From Spirochaeta cellobiosiphila DSM 17781 (GTDB lineage: Bacteria; Spirochaetota; Spirochaetia; DSM-17781): a DNA stretch of 64,000 nt. Position 1 is the stretch's first letter; the number at the start of each line of letters is the position of its first letter. The translations under genes were made by a program, and so were the position numbers. The notes under the pieces were generated by a model that worked only from the letters and a program-made list of their open reading frames with translations, was not told the DNA's origin and made no database searches. The stretch is from assembly GCF_000426705.1 (NCBI RefSeq), contig NZ_KE384554.1, forward strand, positions 1 to 64,000, given 5' to 3'. Of the stretch, positions 19,601 to 28,648 are shown in pieces.

Positions 19601-20128
19601 ATGAAGAAATATATAAGTTTTTTAGTTTTAATATGTTTAGTTAGTTCTTTTGCTTTTGCTGATCGCATCACAAAAGTGGGAGTTGTTGATTTATCACGCA
19701 TTTATTCAGTGTATTACAAAGAGTCAAAAGCTGTTAGAGAAATAGAAGAGTTAAAAAAGACTTATCAGAATGATATTAATAGAATGAATGATGAGATTAG
19801 ACAACTAACAGAAAAGAAAATGAAAGCAGAAAATGACGGAGATGATAGCACTGCTCTTAAGCTTGATAATGAAATTTTTAAAAAGAAAGAGCTTCTAAAA
19901 GAATATGCGAGTATGAGGCAAAGTCAGTTGAAGAAAAAATCAGACAGTGTTTTAGAAAGCTCGGACTTTTTAAAGGAGATATTATCACAGATTCAATATG
20001 TTTCAGAAGCTGAAGGATATTCACTTATATTACAGAAGAATGGAACAAGTTCAAATTTAGTGTGGTATTCCCCTGATGTCGATATAACAGATGCTGTACT
20101 TGATAGATTAGTTAAGTCTAAGCAGTAA
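19601..20128 (+). CDS. skp: OmpH/Skp family periplasmic chaperone
   Basis: A 175-residue protein with a cleavable signal peptide (ending AFA), the N-terminal KVGVVDLSRIY strand, a long charged coiled coil (about 45-115) that forms Skp's tentacles, and a closing strand (YSLILQK). Skp holds unfolded outer-membrane proteins on the way to BamA. It has a clear AGAGGAA ribosome site and is the last gene before the terminator at 20147. Confidence 0.92.
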   Translation: MKKYISFLVLICLVSSFAFADRITKVGVVDLSRIYSVYYKESKAVREIEELKKTYQNDINRMNDEIRQLTEKKMKAENDGDDSTALKLDNEIFKKKELLKEYASMRQSQLKKKSDSVLESSDFLKEILSQIQYVSEAEGYSLILQKNGTSSNLVWYSPDVDITDAVLDRLVKSKQ

Positions 20129-20146
20129 GATGCTTTTCTTGAATAG

Positions 20147-20177
20147 AAAAACCCTTAATTTTTTAAGGGTTTTTTTT
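20147..20177 (+). terminator. Rho-independent terminator after skp
   Basis: ACCCTTAA (20151-20158) and TTAAGGGT (20163-20170) form a perfect stem with a TTTT loop, extended by four A-T pairs, followed by a T-run to 20177. It ends the exbB-skp transcript. The stop codon of the convergent STAS gene (20163-20165) lies in the right arm, and the A-run on the left makes it usable in both directions. Confidence 0.88.
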
Positions 20178-20663
20178 GTGCTTTTGTTCTACATGTTGTC
20201 TGAGTATCTTTCGAACATTCTCAAACTTTTTTTTGTTTTCTTCATTTAGCGACATAAGATTCTCATGTGCCGACAATAAAATCTCTGCAGTTGCCGATGG
20301 AGAATCAGAGATTTTATGATAATCCAATCTGAATTGAGAATTATTCTTTACTATGTCTATTATTTTCATGATACCAAGACTGTTAAGTAATTTAGTACAT
20401 TGTTCAGAAGGATTTGTAATTTTAATGTGTTTACCTTTGGACCTTGTAAGCTTCTTATTAAAGCCTATAAGTAGTCCCATAAAAGTAGAGTCCATATAAT
20501 CACAGTCAGATAAATCAACTATTACATCATCTGGTTTGTTTGCGCCTTCAAAACGTTGAAAAACAATATTTTTCAATTCAAAGCACAAATTCGCTGTGAT
20601 ATGTCCTTCAGCTCTTATATAGAGTCGATTCTTATCTTCAGAATAGTATAATGCTTCTTCCAT
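20163..20663 (-). CDS. STAS-domain protein (anti-sigma factor antagonist-like)
   Basis: About 166 residues. The N-terminal half is a STAS domain with the phospho-site region VDLSDCDYMDSTFMGLL, where the Ser of DST is the residue phosphorylated in SpoIIAA/RsbV proteins. The C-terminal ~60 residues are charged, helical and unassigned. Such proteins release sigma factors or other partners from a kinase. I chose ATG 20663 because the upstream frame runs into mutS and lacks the STAS start. A minus-strand TATACA (20671-20676) lies 7 bp before it and there is no close Shine-Dalgarno. No partner kinase is in this window. Confidence 0.75.
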   Translation of the reverse strand: MEEALYYSEDKNRLYIRAEGHITANLCFELKNIVFQRFEGANKPDDVIVDLSDCDYMDSTFMGLLIGFNKKLTRSKGKHIKITNPSEQCTKLLNSLGIMKIIDIVKNNSQFRLDYHKISDSPSATAEILLSAHENLMSLNEENKKKFENVRKILRQHVEQKHKKNP

Positions 20664-20669
20664 TTGCTG

Positions 20670-20699
20670 TTGTATAGCCTTTCCAATATCCACTATAAT
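20670..20699 (+). promoter_or_regulatory. Promoter of mutS in the divergent gap
   Basis: TTGTAT (20670-20675) and TATAAT (20694-20699) are 18 bp apart. The expected start site is about 20706, 2-3 nt before the mutS ATG at 20709, and no Shine-Dalgarno is visible, so the message may be leaderless. The -35 shares bases with the minus-strand -10 candidate for the STAS gene. Confidence 0.55.
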
Positions 20700-20708
20700 C
20701 CATGTACT

Positions 20709-23288
20709 ATGTCTGAAACAACCCCTATGATGAAACAATACCAGGATATTAAAAAGAAGAATAAAGACTCAATCCTTTTCTTTAGGTTGGGTGATTTTTA
20801 TGAAATGTTCCGTGACGACGCTGTCGAAGTTAGTTCGCTACTTAATTTAACTTTGACAAAGCGTCATAATATACCTATGTGCGGGATTCCTTATCATGCT
20901 GCTGAGGGATATATTGGAAGGTTACTAAAATATGGAAAGAAGATAGCTATTTGTGAACAAGTTAGTATGCCAACCGATGGAAAAGGAATAGCCAAACGTG
21001 AAATAGTTGAAGTAATAACTCCAGGTACTATAACTAATGAAAATTATTTAAATCAAAAAGAGAACAACTATATTGTTGTAATAGGCTATTTTTCTACTAG
21101 TCTTTCCTTAGCATTTGCTGATTTATCCACTGGGGAATTCCAGAGCACTAGTTTTAGAATTGAAGACGGTTTAGAGGTTTTAAGAAAAGAATTGCAGAGA
21201 ATAAATCCTTCTGAAGTTATTGTTCAAGATAACATCAATGAGATTTTCCCTGGCATCAATGCTCTATTGTCCTCTAGACCTAATTTGGTAATCAATAGAT
21301 ATCCTGATTGGCAGTTTGACAAAGAAAGCTGCTATAAAACACTAATAGAACATTTTTCAATAATTAATTTAAAAGCATTCAATTTAAATGAATCCAGTCC
21401 AGAAGTTATCTCAGCTGGTGTGTTGATAAGTTATTTGGAAGATACTTCAAAATCTCATCTCCGTCATATTAGGACATTGAAAACTTATTCACATCATCAA
21501 TTTCTTGTAATGGATGATTCAACACAAAGAAATCTGGAATTAATAAGAAATCTGACTACAGGTGATCAAGCTTTTACTTTATTAAAGGTTCTAGATCAAA
21601 CAAAAACTGCTATGGGTGGACGTCTTTTAAAAAAATGGATATTGAGTCCCTTGATTGATCAATCAGAGATAGAAAAGCGACATGATAATGTTCAGTATTT
21701 TTATCAACACCAGCTTCTTTTGTCTAAAATTCGTGATCAACTAAGCAAGATTCAAGACATTGAAAGATTAACTACACGTGTTGCCATGGACAAGGCTCAT
21801 GGCAAGGACCTTTTAGCCTTGTCCAATAGCCTTATTAATATTAGATCCTGTGAACCAACTTTAGAAGAATATAATAAATATATAAACTTTTGGACAAATG
21901 ATGAGGCAAATGTTAAGAAAATAGATTCTCTTGGGGCTTTACTTAGTAATAGTATTCATCCTGAACCTAGCATTCTGACAACAGAAGGGCGGCTCATAAA
22001 GGAAGGTTATAGTTCCGAAGTAGATGAATTAAGACAATTGCAAAATAATGCAAAAGTTGTTCTAAATAATTATCTCAGTGAACAAAAATTAGAATCAGGT
22101 ATTACTGGTCTAAAATTAAAATACAACAAAATTCTTGGTTACTTTTTTGAGGTGACTAATTCGAATTTACAAGCAGTTCCTGAACATTTTGAACGTCGTC
22201 AACAATTAGTAAATGCAGAACGATATGTAACTTCTAGATTAAAGGAACTGGAGAATAATATACACAACGCTGGAGAGCGTTTAATTGAATTAGAAAAAAA
22301 ACTTTTTTATGAAATACGTGAAAAATGCAAAGACTGTATTGATATTCTACAGCAAATATCTCAAAGCATAGGAGAGGTAGATTATTTTCAATCAATGGCG
22401 TATATAGCGACAAGAAGAGGTTATATACGTCCTGAAATCACTAATTCTAGAACTTTGAATATTGATGGAGGCCGTCATCCTGTTGTTGAAGAGGCATTGC
22501 CTTCTAATGAATTCATACCAAATGGTATAAGTCTTGATCCAGATAAAAAAAGTTTTGCCATGATAACAGGTCCCAATATGGCAGGAAAGTCTACCTTTCT
22601 TAGACAAATCGCTCTAATCAGTATCATGGCTCAAATAGGATCCTTTGTTCCAGCGTCTAAAGCTCAGATAGGAATAATTGATAAAATATTTTGTAGAGTT
22701 GGAGCAAGTGATAATTTAGCAAAGGGAGAGAGTACCTTTTTAGTAGAAATGAGTGAAACAGCTCATATTTTACGAAATAGTACTAACCACAGTCTTATTA
22801 TAATGGATGAGGTAGGTAGAGGTACAAGTACAAATGATGGATTATCTATAGCTTGGGCTATTTGTGAATATATCATTGATAAGATAGATGCCAAGTCTTT
22901 ATTTGCTACTCATTATCATGAATTAACTCTATTAAAGAGTAAAAAGATCCAAAATCTGAGTATGGATGTAAAAGAAACGGGTGAAGACATTGTTTTTCTT
23001 AAAAAAATAAAAAAAGGTCCTGCCGGAAATTCCTATGGTATTCATGTTGCAAAGCTTGCAGGTATTCCTCTTGAAGTTGTTTATCGAGCAACCCAAATAC
23101 TTAATGAAATTGGTGATACTGATTCGAAAATAAACATTCCTGATAAAAATAATTCTGGAATCCAATCTGGTTTATTTTCTCCTGAAGAACTAATATCCAA
23201 AGAATTGGCAGGGATGAATCTAAATAATATGACACCAATTCAGGCTTTGAATTTGTTACATAGATGGAAAAATGAACATAATCTTTGA
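20709..23288 (+). CDS. mutS: DNA mismatch repair protein MutS
   Basis: MutS recognises mismatches and signals repair. The 859-residue protein has the mismatch-reading FYEMF motif in the N-terminal domain, the connector and clamp domains, and the ABC-type ATPase with Walker A GPNMAGKST at residue 621, Walker B LIIMDEVGRGTST and the FATHYHEL switch. ATG 20709 (MSETTPMMKQYQ) matches the family start; an upstream in-frame TTG (20664) would overlap the promoter. The same skp-mutS-comF order occurs in Borrelia and Treponema. mutL is not in the window. Confidence 0.95.
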   Translation: MSETTPMMKQYQDIKKKNKDSILFFRLGDFYEMFRDDAVEVSSLLNLTLTKRHNIPMCGIPYHAAEGYIGRLLKYGKKIAICEQVSMPTDGKGIAKREIVEVITPGTITNENYLNQKENNYIVVIGYFSTSLSLAFADLSTGEFQSTSFRIEDGLEVLRKELQRINPSEVIVQDNINEIFPGINALLSSRPNLVINRYPDWQFDKESCYKTLIEHFSIINLKAFNLNESSPEVISAGVLISYLEDTSKSHLRHIRTLKTYSHHQFLVMDDSTQRNLELIRNLTTGDQAFTLLKVLDQTKTAMGGRLLKKWILSPLIDQSEIEKRHDNVQYFYQHQLLLSKIRDQLSKIQDIERLTTRVAMDKAHGKDLLALSNSLINIRSCEPTLEEYNKYINFWTNDEANVKKIDSLGALLSNSIHPEPSILTTEGRLIKEGYSSEVDELRQLQNNAKVVLNNYLSEQKLESGITGLKLKYNKILGYFFEVTNSNLQAVPEHFERRQQLVNAERYVTSRLKELENNIHNAGERLIELEKKLFYEIREKCKDCIDILQQISQSIGEVDYFQSMAYIATRRGYIRPEITNSRTLNIDGGRHPVVEEALPSNEFIPNGISLDPDKKSFAMITGPNMAGKSTFLRQIALISIMAQIGSFVPASKAQIGIIDKIFCRVGASDNLAKGESTFLVEMSETAHILRNSTNHSLIIMDEVGRGTSTNDGLSIAWAICEYIIDKIDAKSLFATHYHELTLLKSKKIQNLSMDVKETGEDIVFLKKIKKGPAGNSYGIHVAKLAGIPLEVVYRATQILNEIGDTDSKINIPDKNNSGIQSGLFSPEELISKELAGMNLNNMTPIQALNLLHRWKNEHNL

Positions 23289-23320
23289 AGGGATATAGAT
23301 AATTAATTTGTATACCTTAT

Positions 23321-23986
23321 ATGAAAATTGATATTTTCCCCCAATACTGTGAACTTTGTGGATCTTTGATAGATATAGGCACACACTTTTGTGATGGTTG
23401 TGCTATTCCCAATGGGATATTTAGAAATAACTTTTGTAAGAATTGTGGTATTATATTGCCTAGTCCATTGATGAAAAAATGTAGTTCCTGTTCTGATAGC
23501 AGCAACTATAATACTTACTTTCTAATGTCTTATGAAGGGAGTATAAAATTGATAATACAAGCATTTAAAAACGTAAAAGAGGATAGATATTGTAAGTATC
23601 TGGCTGATTTATTTATTAGGCTCAGTCCTTGGATTTATTCATATGACATCATTATTCCAGCACCTTCAAAAAGAAATATACTAACTAAGAAAGGTAGCTT
23701 TATAGACATAACTAAGTACATGGCTAAGCATTTTGATCTGAATATAGTATACTTACTTAAGAAAATAAAAAATACTCAGCAGAAAAAACTAAGCCTTCAA
23801 AATCGTCATAGAAACTTGATATCTGTTGATAAGTACAAAATTCAAAAATATATGAAATACACTAACAAGAGAATATGTATAATTGATGATATTTATACAA
23901 CAGGTAATACCATAAAACAATGTGTGTCAGCATTAAAATCCATTGGGTTTAATAATATTGACGTGATTACACTTTGCCGCGACTAA
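23321..23986 (+). CDS. comF: ComF family phosphoribosyltransferase-like protein
   Basis: The 221-residue protein has an N-terminal zinc-finger-like region (CELCGSLIDIGTHFCDGC, then CKNCG and CSSC) and a C-terminal phosphoribosyltransferase fold with the PRPP loop CIIDDIYTTGNTI. ComF/GntX proteins are linked to DNA uptake in competent bacteria, but in most species the role is not known. It lies 32 bp after mutS in the same direction, with no ribosome-binding site of note. Confidence 0.88.
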   Translation: MKIDIFPQYCELCGSLIDIGTHFCDGCAIPNGIFRNNFCKNCGIILPSPLMKKCSSCSDSSNYNTYFLMSYEGSIKLIIQAFKNVKEDRYCKYLADLFIRLSPWIYSYDIIIPAPSKRNILTKKGSFIDITKYMAKHFDLNIVYLLKKIKNTQQKKLSLQNRHRNLISVDKYKIQKYMKYTNKRICIIDDIYTTGNTIKQCVSALKSIGFNNIDVITLCRD

Positions 23987-23988
23987 CG

Positions 23989-24017
23989 TTGACAGTATCT
24001 AATAAAAGTGTTAGTTT
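23989..24017 (+). promoter_or_regulatory. Candidate promoter of the rimP-nusA-infB operon
   Basis: A perfect -35 TTGACA (23989-23994) just after the comF stop, 17 bp, then TAGTTT (24012-24017), a fair -10. The start would be near 24024, upstream of the hairpin at 24047. No other promoter-like pair fits between the hairpin and rimP. Confidence 0.5.
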
Positions 24018-24046
24018 AGTCAAAATTACGTTAGACAATTGTATTC

Positions 24047-24071
24047 AAGAGTCTTAGAGGCTCTTTTTTTT
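24047..24071 (+). terminator. Intrinsic terminator in the rimP leader (possible attenuator)
   Basis: AAGAGTC (24047-24053) pairs with GGCTCTT (24059-24065), one G-T pair included, loop TTAGA, followed by a T-run to about 24071. It lies 20 nt before the rimP start. It may simply end mutS-comF transcripts, but because the likely rimP promoter is upstream it would also stop rimP-nusA-infB transcription unless read through. Confidence 0.75.
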
Positions 24072-24090
24072 GTGCCAAAAAAGGAAGTAT

Positions 24091-24549
24091 ATGTTAAAAG
24101 ATAAACCAGAACATCCCCTTTTTGATGAAGTAGTGAATATCTTGGCTCCTTTAGAAATATGTCCTTTGGAATTCGGTTTACACCGAAATAAAGGATTAGT
24201 AAGAGCTGATTTGGTAATATATAAGAAAAGTGGGGTTTCCCATGATGATTGTCAAAAAACATCTGAAATTCTTTTACCCAAACTAGAAATCTTACTAGAT
24301 AGTCAGGATGTGAATTTGGAAGTTTCATCTCCAGGAATTTCAAGAAACATCAAGACTTTTTATGAATTAGAAGTTTTTGTTGGACAAGGAGTTAGTTTAT
24401 ATCTCAAAAGTAAGTCTGAATGGGTTAATGGTGTCTTAACGAAAAATAAAAATAGTTATATCATTACCAAGGATGGTATAAATATAGATATATCACCGGA
24501 GGATATTCAGAAGGCTAAGCTTGATGACTCCGTAGGAACAGGTAGGTAG
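24091..24549 (+). CDS. rimP: Ribosome maturation factor RimP
   Basis: RimP assists assembly of the 30S subunit. The 152-residue protein has the family's central motif VNLEVSSPGISRNIK and the DDCQKTSEIL segment, with a C-terminal SH3-like domain ending in SPEDIQKAKL. ATG 24091 follows a good AAGGAAG site (24081-24087); the upstream TTG in frame lies inside the terminator T-run and is rejected. nusA starts 3 bp after the stop, the standard rimP-nusA-infB arrangement. Confidence 0.92.
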   Translation: MLKDKPEHPLFDEVVNILAPLEICPLEFGLHRNKGLVRADLVIYKKSGVSHDDCQKTSEILLPKLEILLDSQDVNLEVSSPGISRNIKTFYELEVFVGQGVSLYLKSKSEWVNGVLTKNKNSYIITKDGINIDISPEDIQKAKLDDSVGTGR

Positions 24550-24552
24550 AAA

Positions 24553-26031
24553 ATGGCATCTGAGTTTGCTGAGGCTATAAGGCAAATTGTAGCAAACAGA
24601 GGAATTAGTGAAGATCTAGTTCTTAGAACTGTAGAAGAATTCTTATTAGCTGCTTACAAAAGACGTTTTGGAACAGCAGATAATGCTGTAGTAAAAATAA
24701 CCGAAGAAGGTGAAAATGTCGGCTTGTTTGCAAAAAAGATGATCGTAGAAGACGTCTACGACCCTGTCTCTGAAATGAGTTTGGAAGAAGCCTTAGAATA
24801 TAACGAAGATTGTGAATTAGGTGATGAATTACTCATTGAAATTGATCCTAAAGAATTTGATCGCGTGGCTATTCAATCTGCTAAACAAAAAGCACGGCAA
24901 AATCTAAAGGAAATTCAAAAAGATACATTATATTCTGAGTTCAAACAAAAAGAAGGGGAAATGATCATAGGTTATTTCCAGCGAGAAAGAAATGGTAATA
25001 TTTTTGTTGATCTTGGAAAAACTGAAGGAATTCTCCCTAAAAGGTTTCAATCACCAAGGGAAATCTATCGTCCGGGAGATAGAATTAAGGCGTTAATTTT
25101 TGAAGTAAATAAAAATTCAAGTGGCTTACAGATAGCTTTAAGTAGAACTCATACAGATTTTGTTAAGCGTATCTTTGAGTTAGAAGTACCTGAAATTTAT
25201 GATAATACAGTAGAAATCTTTAAAATTGTCAGGGAGCCTGGATATCGAACAAAGTTGGCAGTCTATTCCAATCGTGAAGATGTTGATCCTGTTGGAGCCT
25301 GTGTTGGATTGAAGGGTGTAAGAATCCAAGCTATTGTACGAGAGCTTGAAGGTGAAAAAATTGATATTCTTCGTTATGAAGAGGATCCTTTAACATTTAT
25401 CAAAAATGCTCTTTCTCCTGCAGAAGTTATACAAGTTATTATTTTGGATGAAGAAAAACGTCAGGCATTAGCAGTGGTTAAAGAGAATCAATTATCTTTA
25501 GCTATTGGTAAGCAAGGATTGAATGTCCGTCTAGCAAATAGGTTGGCTGATTGGAACATTGATGTTAAAACAGAAGAACAGTTTGAAGAAATGGATATTT
25601 CTTTAGAATCAAAATTAGCGGCAAATGCTTTATTTGATACTGTTGAAGAAGAAAGTAGTGATGAAATCTCCCGCATCGATGAACTTCCTGATATTGATAA
25701 CAGGTTGATTACTGCATTAACAAATGCGGGATATGAAATGATAGAAGATCTCATTTCCTTGACGGACAAAGAACTAATAGGGATTGAGGGGTTGACCAAT
25801 GAAGATGTTGAGGTGATCAAATCAGCAATTAGTGAAAATGTAGAGATAATTGAGGAAGAGGAAAGCGAATCTGAACAGCCTGAAGAAGGTGAGGCAGAAG
25901 AGGATTCATTTGAAAGTGGTGATGAGGAGTATGAATGTCCAGAGTGTGGATCTCCTATTACTATTGACATGACATCTTGTCCTGTCTGTGGAGTTGGATT
26001 GAGCTTTGAGGTTGAAGAGATAGAAGAGTAA
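24553..26031 (+). CDS. nusA: Transcription termination/antitermination factor NusA with C-terminal zinc ribbon
   Basis: The 492-residue protein has the N-terminal RNA-polymerase-binding domain, an S1 domain at about 135-200, two KH domains at about 230-345 (including SLAIGKQGLNVRLANRL), a helix-hairpin-helix-like segment at about 380-430 and an acidic linker. It then ends with a four-Cys zinc ribbon (Cys462, Cys465, Cys476, Cys479: CPECGSPIT...CPVCG), which E. coli NusA does not have. NusA binds polymerase at pauses and hairpins, and may act on the terminator in its own operon leader. Confidence 0.95.
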   Translation: MASEFAEAIRQIVANRGISEDLVLRTVEEFLLAAYKRRFGTADNAVVKITEEGENVGLFAKKMIVEDVYDPVSEMSLEEALEYNEDCELGDELLIEIDPKEFDRVAIQSAKQKARQNLKEIQKDTLYSEFKQKEGEMIIGYFQRERNGNIFVDLGKTEGILPKRFQSPREIYRPGDRIKALIFEVNKNSSGLQIALSRTHTDFVKRIFELEVPEIYDNTVEIFKIVREPGYRTKLAVYSNREDVDPVGACVGLKGVRIQAIVRELEGEKIDILRYEEDPLTFIKNALSPAEVIQVIILDEEKRQALAVVKENQLSLAIGKQGLNVRLANRLADWNIDVKTEEQFEEMDISLESKLAANALFDTVEEESSDEISRIDELPDIDNRLITALTNAGYEMIEDLISLTDKELIGIEGLTNEDVEVIKSAISENVEIIEEEESESEQPEEGEAEEDSFESGDEEYECPECGSPITIDMTSCPVCGVGLSFEVEEIEE

Positions 26032-26050
26032 GAAGGAATAAGATTAGAAC

Positions 26051-28633
26051 ATGCCAGAGGATAAGAAAGAAAAACCTAAAGCGACTTTAATTAAACACAA
26101 GAAGTCTACTGACGTTCCTGAGAAAGATGAAAAGCAGGAAAAGAAGAAGGTTGTTGTAGTTAAAAAGACTCATAAAGTTGTTAAGAAGACTCATAAAGTC
26201 GTTGCAAAAAAGAACGACGAAGATACAGACGAAACTTTCACTAAAAATGGATCACCTGATAAAAAAACATCAGGCAATTACAATAACGATAATAGAGAAC
26301 GTCGCCCACGGGATAATCAGGGATACCGAAGTAATTCTGATAGATCTAACAATAATGGTGGGTCTGGAAGATTCGATAATCGACGGAGCAATACTGGTCG
26401 AGATAATAACAGTCGTAATACAAATTACAGAGACCGTGATAATAATAATCGTCCTCAAGGAGAGAGACGTAATTATCGTGATAGAGATCAAAGTCAAAGT
26501 AATAATGTAAATAGACCAAGATATCCTAAACGCGAAAGTACCGGGGATGCTGTTAGAAGACCGTTTAATAAGGACAATAACAACAGACAAGGTAATGATC
26601 GAAGGCCTAATAGCCGACCTGGTAACAATTCTGGAGGAAGAGGTTCTTTCAATAGCAATAGACCAGGTGGTAATAACCGAGGTGGTTATGCTGGTGGTAA
26701 TAACAGAAGTGGTGGAAACAATAATGCAACAGCACAACCTTCCATTACGGATGGTAAAAAAACATCTGCAAAGAAATTTAAGGCAAAGAAGTCTAAGAAT
26801 AGTTTTGTAAAGAAAAGAGAAGAACATACAGAAAAAATGTTCACTCAGAAAAAGAAGTCTATTCAAAAAGCGAACCCTGTTCCAAAAGAAATCGATATTA
26901 TGGAAGTAATAACTGTTTCTGAATTGGCAAGAAAGATGAACTTAAAAGCAAGTGATCTGATTGGTAAATTAATGGGTATGGGTATGATGGTTACCATCAA
27001 TCAGCAGATTGATGCAGATACAGCAACTCTTTTAGCTGAAGAATATAAGTGTAAAGTTAACTTGGTTAGCTTATACGATGAGACAATTATTGAATCAAAA
27101 GAAGACGAAGATGTTGATCTTACTGAACGACCACCTATTGTTACTATTATGGGACATGTTGATCATGGTAAAACCAAGTTATTAGATGCAATAAGAACAA
27201 CAAATGTTGTTGCTGGTGAATACGGTGGGATCACACAACATATTGGTGCCTATCAAGTAACCACACAGAATGGTAAAGTTGTTACTTTCCTTGATACTCC
27301 AGGACACGAAGCCTTCACTTTGATGAGAGCTAGAGGTGCTCAGATTACGGATATAGTTGTATTGGTAGTTGCGGCAAATGATGGCGTTATGCCTCAGACT
27401 ATTGAAGCTATTAACCATGCTAAAGAAGCTAAAGTACCTTTGATAGTAGCTATTAATAAGGTGGATTTACCAGAAGCAAATCCTGATCGAGTTAAGCAGC
27501 AATTGTCAGAATATGAACTGATCCCTGAAGAGTGGGGAGGTTCAACAATGTTTGTCGAAATCTCTGCTTTAAAGCGGCTAAATATTGATGGTCTATTAGA
27601 ATCAATATTGTTACAGTCAGAAATGATGGAGTTAAAAGCTAATCCTGAAAGAAGTGCTGAAGGTCATATCATTGAATCAAAAGTTGATCAGGGACGTGGT
27701 GTCGTTGCTACTGTTTTGATTGAGAAAGGTAAACTTAAAATAGGTGATAGTTTTGTTGGTGGTATTCACTATGGTAAAGTGAGAGCTATGTTTAATGACC
27801 GTGGTGAAAGAGTGAAAGAGGCTGGTCCTTCTATGCCTATCGAGATTCTTGGATTTACTGGAATTCCTAATTCTGGAGATCCTTTCCAAGTGGCAAATAC
27901 TGAAAAGTTTGCACGACAGATTGGAGAAAAAAGACAAGAACTCAAAAAGGTTGAGGATGCTAAAAATGTTAAGAAAATCACTCTGGCAAATCTATATGAT
28001 TCCATACAAGATGGTGAAGTTCAGGAATTAAAGGTAATCATTAAAGGTGATGTCCATGGTTCTGTAGAAGCTTTACAGGTATCACTAGAGAAATTAAGTA
28101 CTAGTGAAATCAGACTTCATGTAATACATGCGGCAGCAGGTGCAATTGTAAAAGATGACGTTTATTTAGCTGCAGCATCAAACGCAATCATTGTCGGATT
28201 CCATGTAAGACCAACCCCTCAGGCTTTGTCTATTGCTGAAGAAGAAAAGGTTGAAGTTAGGAAATACAATATCATTTATGACGCTGTTGAAGATATCAAA
28301 GAAGCCATGGAAGGTATGTTAAGTCCTGAGCTTAAAGAAGAAACTATTGGTTCTGTAGAAGTTCGTGAGACATTTAAAGTTCCTAAAATTGGTGTTATTG
28401 CTGGTTGTATGGTTACAGATGGTACAATACGTAGAAATGCAATGGTTAACCTCATTAGAGATGGTATTCAGATATTCAATGGAAAGATTTCATCATTGAA
28501 ACGTTTTAAAGATGATGTCAAAGAAGTTAATCGTGGATATGAATGTGGTGTAGGTTTAGAAAATTACAATGACTTGAAGGTTGGTGATACTATCGAAGTT
28601 TATGAAATTCGAGAAATTGCCAAGAAGTTGTAG
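26051..28633 (+). CDS. infB: Translation initiation factor IF-2
   Basis: IF-2 is the GTPase that places initiator tRNA on the ribosome. The 860-residue protein has a Lys-rich start with a repeated VVKKTHK motif, a low-complexity Asn/Arg/Gly/Asp-rich stretch (about residues 75-230), an IF2_N domain near 290-340, then the G domain with GHVDHGKTK at 368, DTPGHE and NKVD, and the C-terminal beta-barrel domains. The N-terminal stretch of IF-2 is always variable, but the strong RG/RN bias here resembles RGG-type RNA-binding regions. Several open frames on both strands in this stretch are composition artefacts. Confidence 0.96.
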   Translation: MPEDKKEKPKATLIKHKKSTDVPEKDEKQEKKKVVVVKKTHKVVKKTHKVVAKKNDEDTDETFTKNGSPDKKTSGNYNNDNRERRPRDNQGYRSNSDRSNNNGGSGRFDNRRSNTGRDNNSRNTNYRDRDNNNRPQGERRNYRDRDQSQSNNVNRPRYPKRESTGDAVRRPFNKDNNNRQGNDRRPNSRPGNNSGGRGSFNSNRPGGNNRGGYAGGNNRSGGNNNATAQPSITDGKKTSAKKFKAKKSKNSFVKKREEHTEKMFTQKKKSIQKANPVPKEIDIMEVITVSELARKMNLKASDLIGKLMGMGMMVTINQQIDADTATLLAEEYKCKVNLVSLYDETIIESKEDEDVDLTERPPIVTIMGHVDHGKTKLLDAIRTTNVVAGEYGGITQHIGAYQVTTQNGKVVTFLDTPGHEAFTLMRARGAQITDIVVLVVAANDGVMPQTIEAINHAKEAKVPLIVAINKVDLPEANPDRVKQQLSEYELIPEEWGGSTMFVEISALKRLNIDGLLESILLQSEMMELKANPERSAEGHIIESKVDQGRGVVATVLIEKGKLKIGDSFVGGIHYGKVRAMFNDRGERVKEAGPSMPIEILGFTGIPNSGDPFQVANTEKFARQIGEKRQELKKVEDAKNVKKITLANLYDSIQDGEVQELKVIIKGDVHGSVEALQVSLEKLSTSEIRLHVIHAAAGAIVKDDVYLAAASNAIIVGFHVRPTPQALSIAEEEKVEVRKYNIIYDAVEDIKEAMEGMLSPELKEETIGSVEVRETFKVPKIGVIAGCMVTDGTIRRNAMVNLIRDGIQIFNGKISSLKRFKDDVKEVNRGYECGVGLENYNDLKVGDTIEVYEIREIAKKL

Positions 28634-28648
28634 GGAGTATTTTTACAA

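Noticed and set aside
25488-25970. A 160-codon minus-strand ORF within nusA
   Set aside because: Ser-rich translation is the mirror of the acidic GAA/GAT codons of the NusA tail; no ribosome site or family pattern.
26178-26866. Three long alternative-frame ORFs (both strands) within infB
   Set aside because: They arise from the Asn/Arg/Gly-rich repeats in the IF-2 N-terminus. Their products are low-complexity Ile/Thr/Ser strings with no start signal.
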